64,000 bases of DNA from positions 1 through 64,000 of the forward strand of contig NZ_PDLO01000004.1 of the NCBI RefSeq assembly GCF_002631205.1, in the 5' to 3' direction. This document shows positions 28,124 to 37,503 of this stretch, piece after piece. Within the stretch, counting starts at the first letter, position 1, and each line of letters begins with the position of its first letter. The position numbers were made by a program, and so were the translations under genes. The stretch comes from Neolewinella marina (GTDB taxonomy: Bacteria; Bacteroidota; Bacteroidia; Chitinophagales; Saprospiraceae). The notes beneath the pieces were generated by a model that worked only from the letters and a program-made list of their open reading frames with translations, did not search any database and was not told the DNA's origin.

Positions 28124-29722
28124 ATGATCACCGACGTACTCATCATCGGCTCCGGCATCGGGGGCCTCAGCACCGGCATCAAGCTGGCCATGCTGCGCCC
28201 CGACCTGAAGATCGACGTGCTCACTAAAGTCAACGAACGCGAAAGCAACACCAGCTACGCCCAGGGCGGGGTGGCCGCCGTGTGGGACCACGGGGCCGAC
28301 AACTACGAAAAGCACATCGCGGATACCCTCGACGCCGGGGCCGGACTGTGCGACGAGCACATCGTGCGCATCGTGGTCGAGGAAGGCCCCGAACGGGTGG
28401 AGGAGATCATCGAATGGGGCACCCGTTTCGACCTCGACCAGTTCCAGAAGTACGACCTCGGCAGGGAGGGCGGCCACTCCGAGAACCGCATCCTCCACTA
28501 CAAGGACCTCACCGGGTGGGAGATACAACGCGCCCTCAGCGCCAAGGCGGCCACCCTGGATAACCTGGTGGTGCACGAGCACTACTTCGCCCTCGACCTG
28601 CTGACCCAGCACCACCTGGGCCACATCGTCACGCGGCTCACCGCCAACATCGAATGCTACGGGGCCTACGTACTGAACAAGGAAAACTGGGAGATCAGCA
28701 CCATCCTGGCCCGCACCACCGTGCTGGCCGCCGGCGGCAACGGACAGATCTACCGCAGTACCACCAACCCAGTCATCGCCACCGGCGACGGGCTGGCCAT
28801 GGCCTACCGGGCCAAGGTGCACCTGGAGAACATGGAGTTCGTCCAGTTCCACCCCACGGCCCTCTACAACCCCGGACTGGAGAAGCAGGCCTTCCTAGTC
28901 AGTGAGGCCGTGCGCGGCTTCGGCGCCATCCTGAAGCGGCCCGACGGAACGGAGTTCATGCACGACTACGACCCCCGCGGCAGTCTGGCGCCCCGCGACA
29001 TCGTGGCCCGGGCCATCGACAACGAAATGAAGGTGACCGGAGCGGAGTATATGTGCCTGGATTGCACCCACCTCGACCGGGAGAAGTTCATGGCCCACTT
29101 CCCCACCATCTACGAGAAGTGCAAGGAGAAGGGCATCGACCCCCTGAAGGACCTCATCCCCGTCACCCCGGCCTGCCACTACATGTGCGGCGGGGTGCAG
29201 GTGGACGAATTCGGCCGCAGCTCCGTGAACCAGCTCTACGCCTGCGGGGAGTGCACCAGCACCGGACTGCACGGCGCCAACCGCCTGGCCAGCAACAGCC
29301 TCTTGGAGGCCCTAGTGTTCGGCCACCGCATCGCCCACTCCATCGCGGCCAACATCGACAACTGCAAGCTGGAGGAGCGTATCCCCCAGTGGGAGCGTAC
29401 CGGCACCACCGAGCCCAAGGAGCAGGTACTCATCACCCAGAGCACCAAGGAACTCAAGGAAGTGATGTCGAGCTACGTGGGCATCGTCCGCAGCGACAAG
29501 CGCCTCAAGCGCGCCAAGGACCGCCTGGAACTCCTCCACAACGAAACCGAGGAGCTCTACCGCAACAGCCTGGTGAGCCCCCAGCTATGCGAATTGCGCA
29601 ACCTCATCACGGTGGGCTATCTGGTGACCAAGGCCGCCTCCCTGCGCAAGGAAAGCCGGGGGCTGCACTACACCACCGACTATCCCGAGAAGGCGGAGTT
29701 TGTGCAGTATTCGGTGCTGTAG
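28124..29722 (+). CDS. nadB: L-aspartate oxidase
   Basis: FAD enzyme that oxidises L-aspartate to iminoaspartate for NAD synthesis. The 532-residue protein starts MITDVLIIGSGIGGLSTGIK. It has TSYAQGGVAA, the active-site HPTAL segment EFVQFHPTALYN, GAILKRPDGTEFM, PRDIVARAID and GLHGANRLASNSLLE. I chose ATG 28124 because the FAD fold begins there. nadA and nadC are not in the window. A bidirectional terminator follows. Confidence 0.95.
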   Translation: MITDVLIIGSGIGGLSTGIKLAMLRPDLKIDVLTKVNERESNTSYAQGGVAAVWDHGADNYEKHIADTLDAGAGLCDEHIVRIVVEEGPERVEEIIEWGTRFDLDQFQKYDLGREGGHSENRILHYKDLTGWEIQRALSAKAATLDNLVVHEHYFALDLLTQHHLGHIVTRLTANIECYGAYVLNKENWEISTILARTTVLAAGGNGQIYRSTTNPVIATGDGLAMAYRAKVHLENMEFVQFHPTALYNPGLEKQAFLVSEAVRGFGAILKRPDGTEFMHDYDPRGSLAPRDIVARAIDNEMKVTGAEYMCLDCTHLDREKFMAHFPTIYEKCKEKGIDPLKDLIPVTPACHYMCGGVQVDEFGRSSVNQLYACGECTSTGLHGANRLASNSLLEALVFGHRIAHSIAANIDNCKLEERIPQWERTGTTEPKEQVLITQSTKELKEVMSSYVGIVRSDKRLKRAKDRLELLHNETEELYRNSLVSPQLCELRNLITVGYLVTKAASLRKESRGLHYTTDYPEKAEFVQYSVL

Positions 29723-29748
29723 CCGGCCGGCAACGGATGTTGAAAACA

Positions 29749-29782
29749 AAAACCCCGTCTCGCGCTTGCGGGACGGGGTTTC
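29749..29782. terminator. Bidirectional terminator between nadB and susD
   Basis: Stem AAACCCCGTC pairs with GACGGGGTTT around a short loop, with A-rich sequence on the left and TTTCTTC on the right, so it can end transcripts from nadB (+) and the SusD gene (-). Confidence 0.85.
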
Positions 29783-29804
29783 TTCATTCAGGTAGGCCCG
29801 AATC

Positions 29805-31145
29805 CTAGTTGTAGCCGGTATTCTGCTGCAGGTTAGGGTTGGCCACCATTTCCCGGGACGGGATGGGATAGACCAGTTCGGGGGCGTCGTAGCTGAAGTT
29901 GCCGACCGAGCCCTGCAACCGCTTGATGTCGTGGATGCGGAAGCCTTCAAAGGCCAGCTCCCGGCGACGTTCCAGCAGGATGAAGGACAGGTCAACTTCG
30001 TCGCGGCTCTCCAGACCGGCCCGCCGGAGCAGTCGGTTGATGTCGGCGGTGGGGGTGGCGCCGACTTCAGTACCGAGCCGTTCGTTGGCCTCTGCGCGGA
30101 TCAGGTACATCTCCGCCAGGCGGATGAGGGTGACGTTGGCGAACTGGTTGTTGAACTTGCCGGTGTAGGTCACGCCGCCGCGCTCGAAGAACAGGTCGCG
30201 CCGGTCGTCTTCCGCGGCGTAGAGCGCCAGGTGGGCGGGCAGCACCTCGATATCGCCGTCGCGTCCGCCGAATTCGGGGACGGAGAAGAAGGTGGTCAGG
30301 TTATTCACGCCGTCCTGGCTGCTGACCTGCATGGCGAAGATGTCTTCGGTGGAGTTGCTGCCGTTCATGAAGGCCGAGGCGTAGTCGGGGGTCAGGGAGT
30401 AGAAGCCACTTTCGATCACCGTATTGGCGGCGTCGCGGGCCTCGGCGTAGCGGTCCATTTGCAGGTAGACGCGGGCCAGGAGGGCCGTGGCGGCGTAGCG
30501 GTCGGCGAAGATACCGTTGGTGGCGGGCAGGAGGTCGGCGGCGGTGGTCAGGTCTTCCAGCACCTGCTCGTAGCCCGCGGCCACGGAAGCCCGGCTGACG
30601 TTATTCTCCTCCGAGATGCCGCGGGTTGGCGTCAGGATCAGGGGTACCCCTAATTGGTCGTTGGCGGCGCCGCCCTCGTAAGGCTGGGCGAAGAAGCGGA
30701 GCAGGTCGAAGTATACGAGTCCGCGGATGAAGCGGGCCTCCCCCTCCACGCGGGCGCGGTCGTCGGCGTCGACGACTTCCAGGGCGGAGAGGACGTTGTT
30801 GACGGTATTGATCACCTGATAGCTTTCCAGCCAGGTTTCCTCCGCGTCGAGGTTGCCGACCGAGATCTGCTTGCGGGCGATCTCGTCGGGGCTGTTGAAG
30901 GTGCCGACGAAGAGAATCTCACCGGTGCCGCCCAGCAGTTCGGCGTCGCGCAGGTTGTTGCCGCCGTAGAGGTCTCCGCCGCCGAGTTGGTCGTAGGCGC
31001 CCACGAGGACGGCCTTGACAGTGGCGTCGGTGCCGAGGGCGACGTCTTCACTGACGTTCTGGAAGGGCTGAATTTCCAACTTGTCGCTGCAGGCGGCGGT
31101 CAGCAGTCCGATGCCCAGAAGTAGAAAAGTATTCAGAATTTTCAT
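29805..31145 (-). CDS. SusD/RagB-like nutrient-binding lipoprotein
   Basis: 446-residue outer-membrane lipoprotein with lipobox LTAAC (Cys19). It has the SusD-type helical fold with TPR-like helices, FIRGLVYFDLLRFFAQPYEG near residues 140-160, and C-terminal RRRELAFEGFRIHDIKRL and YPIPSREMVANPNLQQNTGY, all hallmarks of the family. It caps the SusC barrel encoded just upstream. No glycosidase, sulfatase or sensor is adjacent, so the ligand is unknown and could be an oligosaccharide or peptide. Confidence 0.95.
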   Translation of the reverse strand: MKILNTFLLLGIGLLTAACSDKLEIQPFQNVSEDVALGTDATVKAVLVGAYDQLGGGDLYGGNNLRDAELLGGTGEILFVGTFNSPDEIARKQISVGNLDAEETWLESYQVINTVNNVLSALEVVDADDRARVEGEARFIRGLVYFDLLRFFAQPYEGGAANDQLGVPLILTPTRGISEENNVSRASVAAGYEQVLEDLTTAADLLPATNGIFADRYAATALLARVYLQMDRYAEARDAANTVIESGFYSLTPDYASAFMNGSNSTEDIFAMQVSSQDGVNNLTTFFSVPEFGGRDGDIEVLPAHLALYAAEDDRRDLFFERGGVTYTGKFNNQFANVTLIRLAEMYLIRAEANERLGTEVGATPTADINRLLRRAGLESRDEVDLSFILLERRRELAFEGFRIHDIKRLQGSVGNFSYDAPELVYPIPSREMVANPNLQQNTGYN

Positions 31146-31173
31146 GGTATGATTGTTGGGTAAGGGACGGGGG

Positions 31174-34100
31174 TTAGAGGCCGACGTTCAGCCCAACGAT
31201 GATCGTGCGCGGCTGGGGGGCCGTGTAGAAATCGACGCTGGTGAGGATGTTGGGCGAGCTGTCCGAGAGGAAGTCGGCGGCCACCTCGGGGTCCCAGCCG
31301 GCGTAGTCGGTGATCAGGGCCAGGTTCTGGCCGGTGACGTAGAAGCGCAGGCGGTTCAGGCCGATGCGGTCGACGAGGTTGGCGGGCAGTTCGTAGCCGA
31401 GGGTGACCGTCTTGAGGCGGATGAAATCTCCGCTACTCAGGTAGCGGCTGCTGCGGCCGTTGTCGGCGTTGCCCCAGAAGAAGCGGGCTTCGGGCACGTC
31501 GGTGTCGGTGTTCTCCGGGGTCCAGGCGTCCAGCTGATCGCGGGTCTGGTTGTCGAACCAGCAGCCGCCGCAGCTCTGGAAGACGCCGGCGGAGTTGTGG
31601 ACTTCGTTGCCGAAGCTGCCCTGGAAAAAGACGTCCAGGGTGAGTCCCTTGTAGCTGAAGTTGTTCGTCCAGCCGGCCAGGGTGGTCGGCAGGGCGTCGC
31701 CCAGCATGACGAAGTTGGCCTCGTTGGCGTTGTTGGTCGTGGCCTCGGGGTCGATGATGTTGCCTTCGTCGTCGCGGGCGTTGACGTAGAACAGCCCGTC
31801 GCCATTCGCGGGGTCCACGCCGGCGTACTCCAGGCCGTAGAAGGCACCGAGGCTTTCGCCCACCTTCACCACATTCATGTAGCGGCTGCCGCCGTCGTCG
31901 ATGATGTCCTGCCCGGGGGCCAGCGACAGGATCTCGTTCTGGTTGTAGGAGAAGTTAAAGCTGGTGTTCCAGCCGAAGGCCGCATCGGACACCACGGCGT
32001 TCAAGAGCAGCTCCACCCCGCGATTGCGGAGCTCGCCGAGGTTGCGGAACTGGCTGCGGAAACCGGAGGTGCCGGGTACGGGCACGTTCAGCAGAAGGTC
32101 GTTGGTGTTCTTGACGTAGTAGTCGAGTTCACCGCTGAGGCGGTTGTTGAACACGCCGAAGTCGATGCCCACGTCGAACTGCTTAGTGGATTCCCAGGTC
32201 AGGTCCGGGTTCGGGATCTGCACGGGGGCCAGTCCGGACACCCCGCCGTAGCCGGAAGCGCCGTAGAGGCCGAGGCTGGCGAAGTTGCTGATGTCGGCGT
32301 TGCCCGTCAGGCCGTAGCTGCTGCGGAGCTTGAGGTAGCTGAAGACGCCGTTGTCCTGCAGGAAGTCCTCCTCGCTCAGTACCCAGCCGGCGGCCACGGC
32401 GGGGAAGAAGCCGTAGCGGTTGTTGGCGCCGAAGCGGCTGGAGCCGTCCATGCGGGCGCTCAGGCTGAAGAGGTACTTGCGGTCGAAGTTGTAGTTGGCG
32501 CGCCCGAAGTAGCTCAAGAAGGTGAACTCGGTCAGGGTGGAGGAACCACCGGTGATGTCGGCCGCGCTGGCGATGGTGCGCAGCTGGTCCAGGGGGAACT
32601 CCTGGGCGTCCACCTCGAGGTCCTCGCTGGTCGACTGCTGGAACTCCACCCCACCGACGAAGTCGACGTTGTGGCCGGCCGCGAATTCCCGATTGTACAG
32701 CAGCAGGGCCTTGGTAGTGTAGTTGACGATGGAGCTCCAGCGGCTATCGGCAAAGCCGTTGGTGGCCTCCCCGCCGTCGGTCAGGCGGCCCAGGAAGCGG
32801 TTCTGCTTGATGTTGGCCACGTCCACCCCGGCCTCGGCGCGGGCCGACAGGCCTTTGGTAATGTCGAACTGCCCGAAGACGTTGCCCAGGGTACGGTAGC
32901 TGACCGACTGCTTCTCGCTGTTGGCCAGTTCCACCAGTCCGTTGTAGTAGGTGGTGACGGGGCGGTCGAACAGCTGGCCGGGGGCGTAGCCCTGGTATAC
33001 CTCGTCGGTGGTGTTGCGGACGGGGGTGATGGGGGCCAGGGCGATCAGCTGCAGCGGGGTGCTGAACTGGTTGTCGTTGCTGACGCGCTCGTTGTCGCTC
33101 CGGCTGAAGCCGAGCCGCATGCCGTAGGTGAAGCGATCGGAAGCCTCGGCGTCGAGGTTCAAGCGGGTGCTGAGGCGCTGGAATCCGTTGCCCGCCAGTA
33201 TGCCCTCCTGGTCGGAGTAGCCGAAACTGGCGTAGTAGGCCAGTTTCTCGCTGCCGCCACTGAGGCTGAGGTCGGCGTTCTGGTTGCGGCCGGTCTGGAA
33301 GGCCTCCTCCTGCCAGTCGGTATTGGTTTCGTTGTTGCGCCAGTCGCTGGGACCGCTGTAGCGATCGAAGCGTCCCTCCACGAAGTCGGTGTAGGCGGCG
33401 ATGGTATTTTCCAGGGTGTAGTCGCTGCCCAGACCGAACTCATCGAGCTGGTTGGCCCAGTCGTAGCGGGCGCCCCCCTCGGCGGTTTGCCGGAAGAAAG
33501 AAACGAACTCCTCGGCGTCCATGAACTCCCGCAGCCGGCTCGGCTCGCTGGCGCCGGTGCTGAGGTTGACATTGATGCGGGCCTTGCCGCTCTTGCCCTG
33601 CTTGGTGGTCACCAGCACCACCCCGTTGGCGGCCCGTGATCCGTAGATGGCCGCCGCGGAGGCGTCCTTGAGGATCTCGATGGACTCCACGTCGTTGGGG
33701 TTCAGGTCGGCCAGGAAGTTCTGGCTGCCGGAGCCGGGGCTGCTGAAGGTGCCGCTGGTGATCGGCACCCCGTCGACGACGTAAAGCGGCTGGTTACCGG
33801 CCGAGATGGAGGAGCTGCCCCGAACGCGGATGTTGATCCGGCCGCCGGGCTTGCCGCTGACCGCCTGGACGAACACGCCCGCGGAACGCCCCTGCATGGC
33901 CTGCTCGACGCTGGACACCGGCAGGTTCTCGATGGCGGCCCCGTCGATCTGGGCAACGTTGCCCGTGAGGGTGCTGCGGATCTGCTTGCCGTAACCCACC
34001 ACGACCACCTCGGACAGTTGGGCGGCGTCTTCGGACAGGATGATCTCGAGGGTGGTACTTCCGTCGAGGGTGATGTTCCGGGTAGCGAAGCCGGTGTAGG

Positions 34101-34311
34101 AAACGACCAGTTCGGTCACCTCGTCGGCTACCGTGAGGGTGAAGTTTCCGTCGATGTCGGACACGGTACCCGTGCTCGTGCCCTTGGCCAGCACCGAGGC
34201 ACCGATCAACGGCATACCGGACTCATCAGAAATCGTTCCCTCGATCACGCGCTGGGCAACCAGCCCCAGGGAAAGCCCCAGGCCGAGAACGGCGAGTAGT
34301 AGTTTTTTCAT
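31174..34311 (-). CDS. SusC/RagA-like TonB-dependent outer membrane transporter
   Basis: 1045-residue TonB-dependent barrel. Order: signal peptide (about 1-20), carboxypeptidase-regulatory-like domain (about 22-95, starting VIEGTISDESGMPLIGASV), plug with SEVVVVGYG and the SusC signature SIEILKDASAAAIYGSRAANGVVLVTTK, then a 22-strand-type barrel ending in an aromatic-rich C-terminus. It imports ligands captured by SusD across the outer membrane with TonB energy. The susD start is 28 bases after its stop, forming a two-gene operon. Confidence 0.96.
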   Translation of the reverse strand: MKKLLLAVLGLGLSLGLVAQRVIEGTISDESGMPLIGASVLAKGTSTGTVSDIDGNFTLTVADEVTELVVSYTGFATRNITLDGSTTLEIILSEDAAQLSEVVVVGYGKQIRSTLTGNVAQIDGAAIENLPVSSVEQAMQGRSAGVFVQAVSGKPGGRINIRVRGSSSISAGNQPLYVVDGVPITSGTFSSPGSGSQNFLADLNPNDVESIEILKDASAAAIYGSRAANGVVLVTTKQGKSGKARINVNLSTGASEPSRLREFMDAEEFVSFFRQTAEGGARYDWANQLDEFGLGSDYTLENTIAAYTDFVEGRFDRYSGPSDWRNNETNTDWQEEAFQTGRNQNADLSLSGGSEKLAYYASFGYSDQEGILAGNGFQRLSTRLNLDAEASDRFTYGMRLGFSRSDNERVSNDNQFSTPLQLIALAPITPVRNTTDEVYQGYAPGQLFDRPVTTYYNGLVELANSEKQSVSYRTLGNVFGQFDITKGLSARAEAGVDVANIKQNRFLGRLTDGGEATNGFADSRWSSIVNYTTKALLLYNREFAAGHNVDFVGGVEFQQSTSEDLEVDAQEFPLDQLRTIASAADITGGSSTLTEFTFLSYFGRANYNFDRKYLFSLSARMDGSSRFGANNRYGFFPAVAAGWVLSEEDFLQDNGVFSYLKLRSSYGLTGNADISNFASLGLYGASGYGGVSGLAPVQIPNPDLTWESTKQFDVGIDFGVFNNRLSGELDYYVKNTNDLLLNVPVPGTSGFRSQFRNLGELRNRGVELLLNAVVSDAAFGWNTSFNFSYNQNEILSLAPGQDIIDDGGSRYMNVVKVGESLGAFYGLEYAGVDPANGDGLFYVNARDDEGNIIDPEATTNNANEANFVMLGDALPTTLAGWTNNFSYKGLTLDVFFQGSFGNEVHNSAGVFQSCGGCWFDNQTRDQLDAWTPENTDTDVPEARFFWGNADNGRSSRYLSSGDFIRLKTVTLGYELPANLVDRIGLNRLRFYVTGQNLALITDYAGWDPEVAADFLSDSSPNILTSVDFYTAPQPRTIIVGLNVGL

Positions 34312-34336
34312 AACAGTGGTGAATTATATGAACCGC

Positions 34337-34344
34337 CAAAGGTA
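34337..34344 (-). promoter_or_regulatory. -7 box of the susC-susD operon
   Basis: TACCTTTG on the minus strand, exact TAnnTTTG, 25 bases before the susC ATG. A TTCG lies near the -33 position. Confidence 0.6.
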
Positions 34345-34506
34345 GGTTGACCCATTTGATTGTCGAACCGACCTTTTTCCCGGATCTGTTACGGGCAACC
34401 GCCGCCTGCCCTGTCCCGCCGGAAGGTAAGGATCTCGCAATCAGGCAAGTGTTGGCCGGCCGGGTTTCCGGAGGTTATTGCGTTCACCGGTTCCACGGCA
34501 CCCGCG

Positions 34507-36102
34507 TTACCCGCCGTAGGCTTCCAGCAGCGCCTCCAGGTCGTCCTTGGTATTGGCTTCCGCGGCGGGCTTGTCCTGTCGCCATCGCAGCATCCGCGGG
34601 AAGCGGAGGGCTACCCCCGACTTGTGGCGGCTGGACTTCCGGATGCCCTCGAAGCCGATCTCGAAGACCTGCTTCGGCTTTACGCTACGGACGGGACCGA
34701 AGCGCTCCACGGTGTTGCGGCGCACCCAGGCGGTGATCTTGTTGAACTCCTGGTCGGTGAGGCCGGAGTAGGCCTTGGTGAAGGGTACCAGCTGGTCGCC
34801 GTCCCACACCCCGAAGGTGAAATCGGTGTACAGGTTGGCGCGGCGGCCGTGGCCCCGCTGGGCGTACATCATGACGGCGTCGATGGTGAGGGGGTCCACC
34901 TTCCACTTCCACCAATCGCCCTTTTTGCGGCCCTGCTTGTATGCACTGTCGAGCCGCTTGAGCATGATTCCCTCGCTGAATTTCTCGCGGGCGGTCTCCC
35001 GCTCGGCGGCCAGGTCATCCCAGTCGCTGAATGCGAAGACGGGGGAAAGCTGCAGCACGCCGCCGGTGGGATTATCCTCAAGCAACCGCTCCAGCAGTTC
35101 GCGCCGTCCGGCCATGGGCAGCTGGCGGATGTCGCGCCCCTCGTACTCCAGGAGGTCGTAGCACATAAGGATCACGGGGGCGTCCTTCAGCAGTTTCTTG
35201 CTGACGGTCTTGCGGCCGATGCGGGTCTGCAGTACGTTAAATCCGAGGGGCTGCCCGTCCCGGAAGGGCAGGATCTCCCCGTCGATCACCGTGCCGTTCG
35301 GGATGGCGGAGGCCAGCACGTGGTATTCCGGATACTTGTCGGTGACGAGCTCCTCCCCCCGCGACCAGACGAACACCTCGTCGTCACGCACGATCACCTG
35401 TCCCCGGATGCCGTCCCACTTATGTTCGGCCTGCCAGTCGGCGGGGTCGCCCAGCTGCTCGGCGGGCTGCTCCAGCTGGTAGGCCAAGTAGAAGGGATAG
35501 GGGCGGGAGATGTCGTCGGTAGCGGATTCGCTGTGGATCAGCTCCTCAAAGGTGGTGTCGTTAGGCGTCCAGTTGCCCATGAGGCGGTGGGCCAGATTGG
35601 TTTCCTCGATACCCGTGGCTCGGGAGAGGGCACGGGTCATCAACTTCTGGCTGACGCCCACGCGAAAGTTGCCGGTGATGAGCTTGTTGAAGAGGTAGCG
35701 TTCGGTAGTGTCGAGGCCCCGCCAGGCTTCCTGCACGGCCTCCTTCTTGCCCTCCTCGTCGTAGTCGGCGAAGCGCTGGATGTACTCGATCCAGTGGGTG
35801 AGGGTGTGGTCGTAGTCCTGCTCCGGCGGCGGGAGGATCAGGGCAATGGTTTCGGCCAGGTCGCCCACCACGTGGTAGCTTTCCTCGAGGATCCAGGGGT
35901 CGATGCCGCTGAGTTCCGAGGCCCAGGCGCGCAGGAGCTTGGAGTTCACGGTACGGCGCGGCCGGCGGTGACTCAGCAGGGCGACCGTCCACAGTTTATC
36001 CTCGTCGTCCACCTGCTGCAGGTAGTCGGCCAGGGCATCCACCTTGGCGTTGGTCTTGGTGGTGCGGTCGAGGCGACGGAACATTTCGGCGAAGTTCTTC
36101 AT
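34507..36102 (-). CDS. ATP-dependent DNA ligase (LigB/cisplatin-response type)
   Basis: Seals DNA nicks with ATP. The 531-residue protein has an N-terminal DNA-binding domain (about 1-190), the adenylation motif EHKWDGIRGQ with Lys228, then motif IV-V sequences (EGIMLKRLD, WWKWKVDP) and an OB domain. In many bacteria this ligase is encoded with an MBL exonuclease, an Lhr-like helicase and a phosphoesterase as a repair cassette. Here only the exonuclease is adjacent, 21 bases upstream. Confidence 0.92.
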   Translation of the reverse strand: MKNFAEMFRRLDRTTKTNAKVDALADYLQQVDDEDKLWTVALLSHRRPRRTVNSKLLRAWASELSGIDPWILEESYHVVGDLAETIALILPPPEQDYDHTLTHWIEYIQRFADYDEEGKKEAVQEAWRGLDTTERYLFNKLITGNFRVGVSQKLMTRALSRATGIEETNLAHRLMGNWTPNDTTFEELIHSESATDDISRPYPFYLAYQLEQPAEQLGDPADWQAEHKWDGIRGQVIVRDDEVFVWSRGEELVTDKYPEYHVLASAIPNGTVIDGEILPFRDGQPLGFNVLQTRIGRKTVSKKLLKDAPVILMCYDLLEYEGRDIRQLPMAGRRELLERLLEDNPTGGVLQLSPVFAFSDWDDLAAERETAREKFSEGIMLKRLDSAYKQGRKKGDWWKWKVDPLTIDAVMMYAQRGHGRRANLYTDFTFGVWDGDQLVPFTKAYSGLTDQEFNKITAWVRRNTVERFGPVRSVKPKQVFEIGFEGIRKSSRHKSGVALRFPRMLRWRQDKPAAEANTKDDLEALLEAYGG

Positions 36103-36123
36103 CCGGCTACCCTTTGTTTACTG

Positions 36124-37170
36124 CTAGTCGGCATCGGCCGCGGCGTTTTCCTTTTCGGTTTCTTCACTCCCCTTGGATTCAATCTCGGCCAGCTCGCCCT
36201 CGTATTCCGTGTGGAGCTCCACGGCGTTGAGGCCCTGCTCCCGCAGGTACTTGCTGAAGATGGCGGTGTAGCCGTGGGTGACGTAGATGTTCTCGGCCCC
36301 GGTGAGGTCGATGGCTTCGAGCAGACTGGGCCAGTCGCAGTGGTCGCTGAGCACGAAGCCCCGGTCGGCACCCCGGCGGCGGCGGGCCCCGCGGAGGGTC
36401 ATCCAGCCGGAAGCCGCGCCGATGGAGGCGTTGCCGAATTTCTTCACCCAGGGCTGACCGATGGCGCCGGGGGTGGCTACTACAATGCTGCCGGGGTACT
36501 CTTTCTTGTTGATCTCGCGGGTGACGCGGGTGGTTTCCGGCAGGCTGAAGCCCTGGGCACGGATGACCTCGTTGGTATTCTCGATGGCCCCGTGGGTAAA
36601 TATCCTGCCGATGGAGGGGTCGAGTCCGTTGAGCAGCCGCTGGGCCTTGCCGAGGGCGTAGCCGGTGAGGATGGCCGTGCGGCCTTCACTGGCGGTTTGC
36701 CGCCACCAGTCGTTGATGTCGGCCATCACCTCCTCCTGGGGCGTCCAGCGGTAGACGGGCAGGCCGAAGGTAGATTCGGTGATGAAGTGGTGGCACCGGA
36801 CGGGTTCGTAGGGCTGGCAAAGGCCATCGTCCTCGAGTTTGTAGTCGCCACTGGCTACCCAGATCTCGCCCTGGTATTCGACACGGATCTGGGCCGAGCC
36901 GATGATGTGTCCCGCCGGGTGGAAGCTGAATTTAACGCCGTTGATGGTGCGTACCTCCCCGTATTCCACGGTTTCCTGCTTGATGTCGCCGAGGCGGTAG
37001 CGGATCACGGGCGCCGCGGCGCGGGTGCAGAGGTAATACTTGTTGCCCCAGCGGGAGTGGTCGGCGTGGCCGTGGGTGATCAGGGCGCGGTCTACCGGCT
37101 TCCAGGGGTCGATGTACACATCGGCACGTTCGCAGTAGATCCCGCAGTCGTTGAAGGTCAGGAGGGGCAT
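36124..37170 (-). CDS. Ligase-associated DNA exonuclease (MBL fold)
   Basis: 348-residue metallo-beta-lactamase/beta-CASP-type nuclease. The metal motif HGHADH is at 33-38, with further SDHCDWPSLLEAI and VTHGYT motifs. It is the known partner of LigB-type ATP-dependent ligases in bacterial repair cassettes and would trim DNA ends before sealing. The extra acidic C-terminus (EGELAEIESKGSEETEK) is probably disordered. First gene of the pair; no helicase gene follows upstream. Confidence 0.9.
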   Translation of the reverse strand: MPLLTFNDCGIYCERADVYIDPWKPVDRALITHGHADHSRWGNKYYLCTRAAAPVIRYRLGDIKQETVEYGEVRTINGVKFSFHPAGHIIGSAQIRVEYQGEIWVASGDYKLEDDGLCQPYEPVRCHHFITESTFGLPVYRWTPQEEVMADINDWWRQTASEGRTAILTGYALGKAQRLLNGLDPSIGRIFTHGAIENTNEVIRAQGFSLPETTRVTREINKKEYPGSIVVATPGAIGQPWVKKFGNASIGAASGWMTLRGARRRRGADRGFVLSDHCDWPSLLEAIDLTGAENIYVTHGYTAIFSKYLREQGLNAVELHTEYEGELAEIESKGSEETEKENAAADAD

Positions 37171-37503
37171 TGGGGGTGGAACGGGGGTGGGCGGGTAGAG
37201 GTTTGGTGCGCAAGCCCTCTGCTACGCTGCGCGCTGTGGTGACCTTGCCCGGGGTAGAACCCGTCCCCTCCGGGGCCGGGATTCACTACCTGGCTTTGGC
37301 AGCGTCGTGCCGCTTTTTATCCGCAAGGCCCCCGCCGCGCTGCGCTTTGCGGTGACCTTGCTAGGGCAGAACCCGTCCCCTCCAGGGCCAGTACTCCGAT
37401 TATGTGCCTTTTACCCTTACCTGCCCTAACCGTCATGCGCTATTGGGCGTCCCCGGGGGTCGGGGGTGGTCGATTCGTGGCTGCTGCTGTATATTTCTTG
37501 CCT
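37171..37503. other. Intergenic region with imperfect direct repeat
   Basis: 333 bases with no convincing gene between the divergent exonuclease and the DUF6090-like gene. It contains two copies of a roughly 68-base repeat at 37210-37277 and 37323-37389. Close to the plus-strand gene is TATATTTC at about 37489-37496, a possible -7 box. Confidence 0.6.
37210..37389. repeat. Imperfect tandem repeat, two copies
   Basis: Copies at 37210-37277 and 37323-37389 (offset 113 bases) share GGTGACCTTGC, AGAACCCGTCCCCTCC and a GCTGCGC block. Both end in GGGCC. No coding explanation is seen. Confidence 0.7.

Noticed and set aside
31153-33639. 828-codon plus-strand open frame
   Set aside because: Lies fully opposite the SusC gene. 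Its Val/Gly/Ala-rich low-complexity translation is what GC-rich codon use yields on the antisense strand.
34360-37242. 960-codon plus-strand open frame
   Set aside because: Covers both the ligase and the exonuclease genes in antisense; no domain recognised, same Val/Gly-rich composition.
37171-37503. Possible CRISPR or tandem array
   Set aside because: Only two imperfect copies, no regular spacers and no cas genes.
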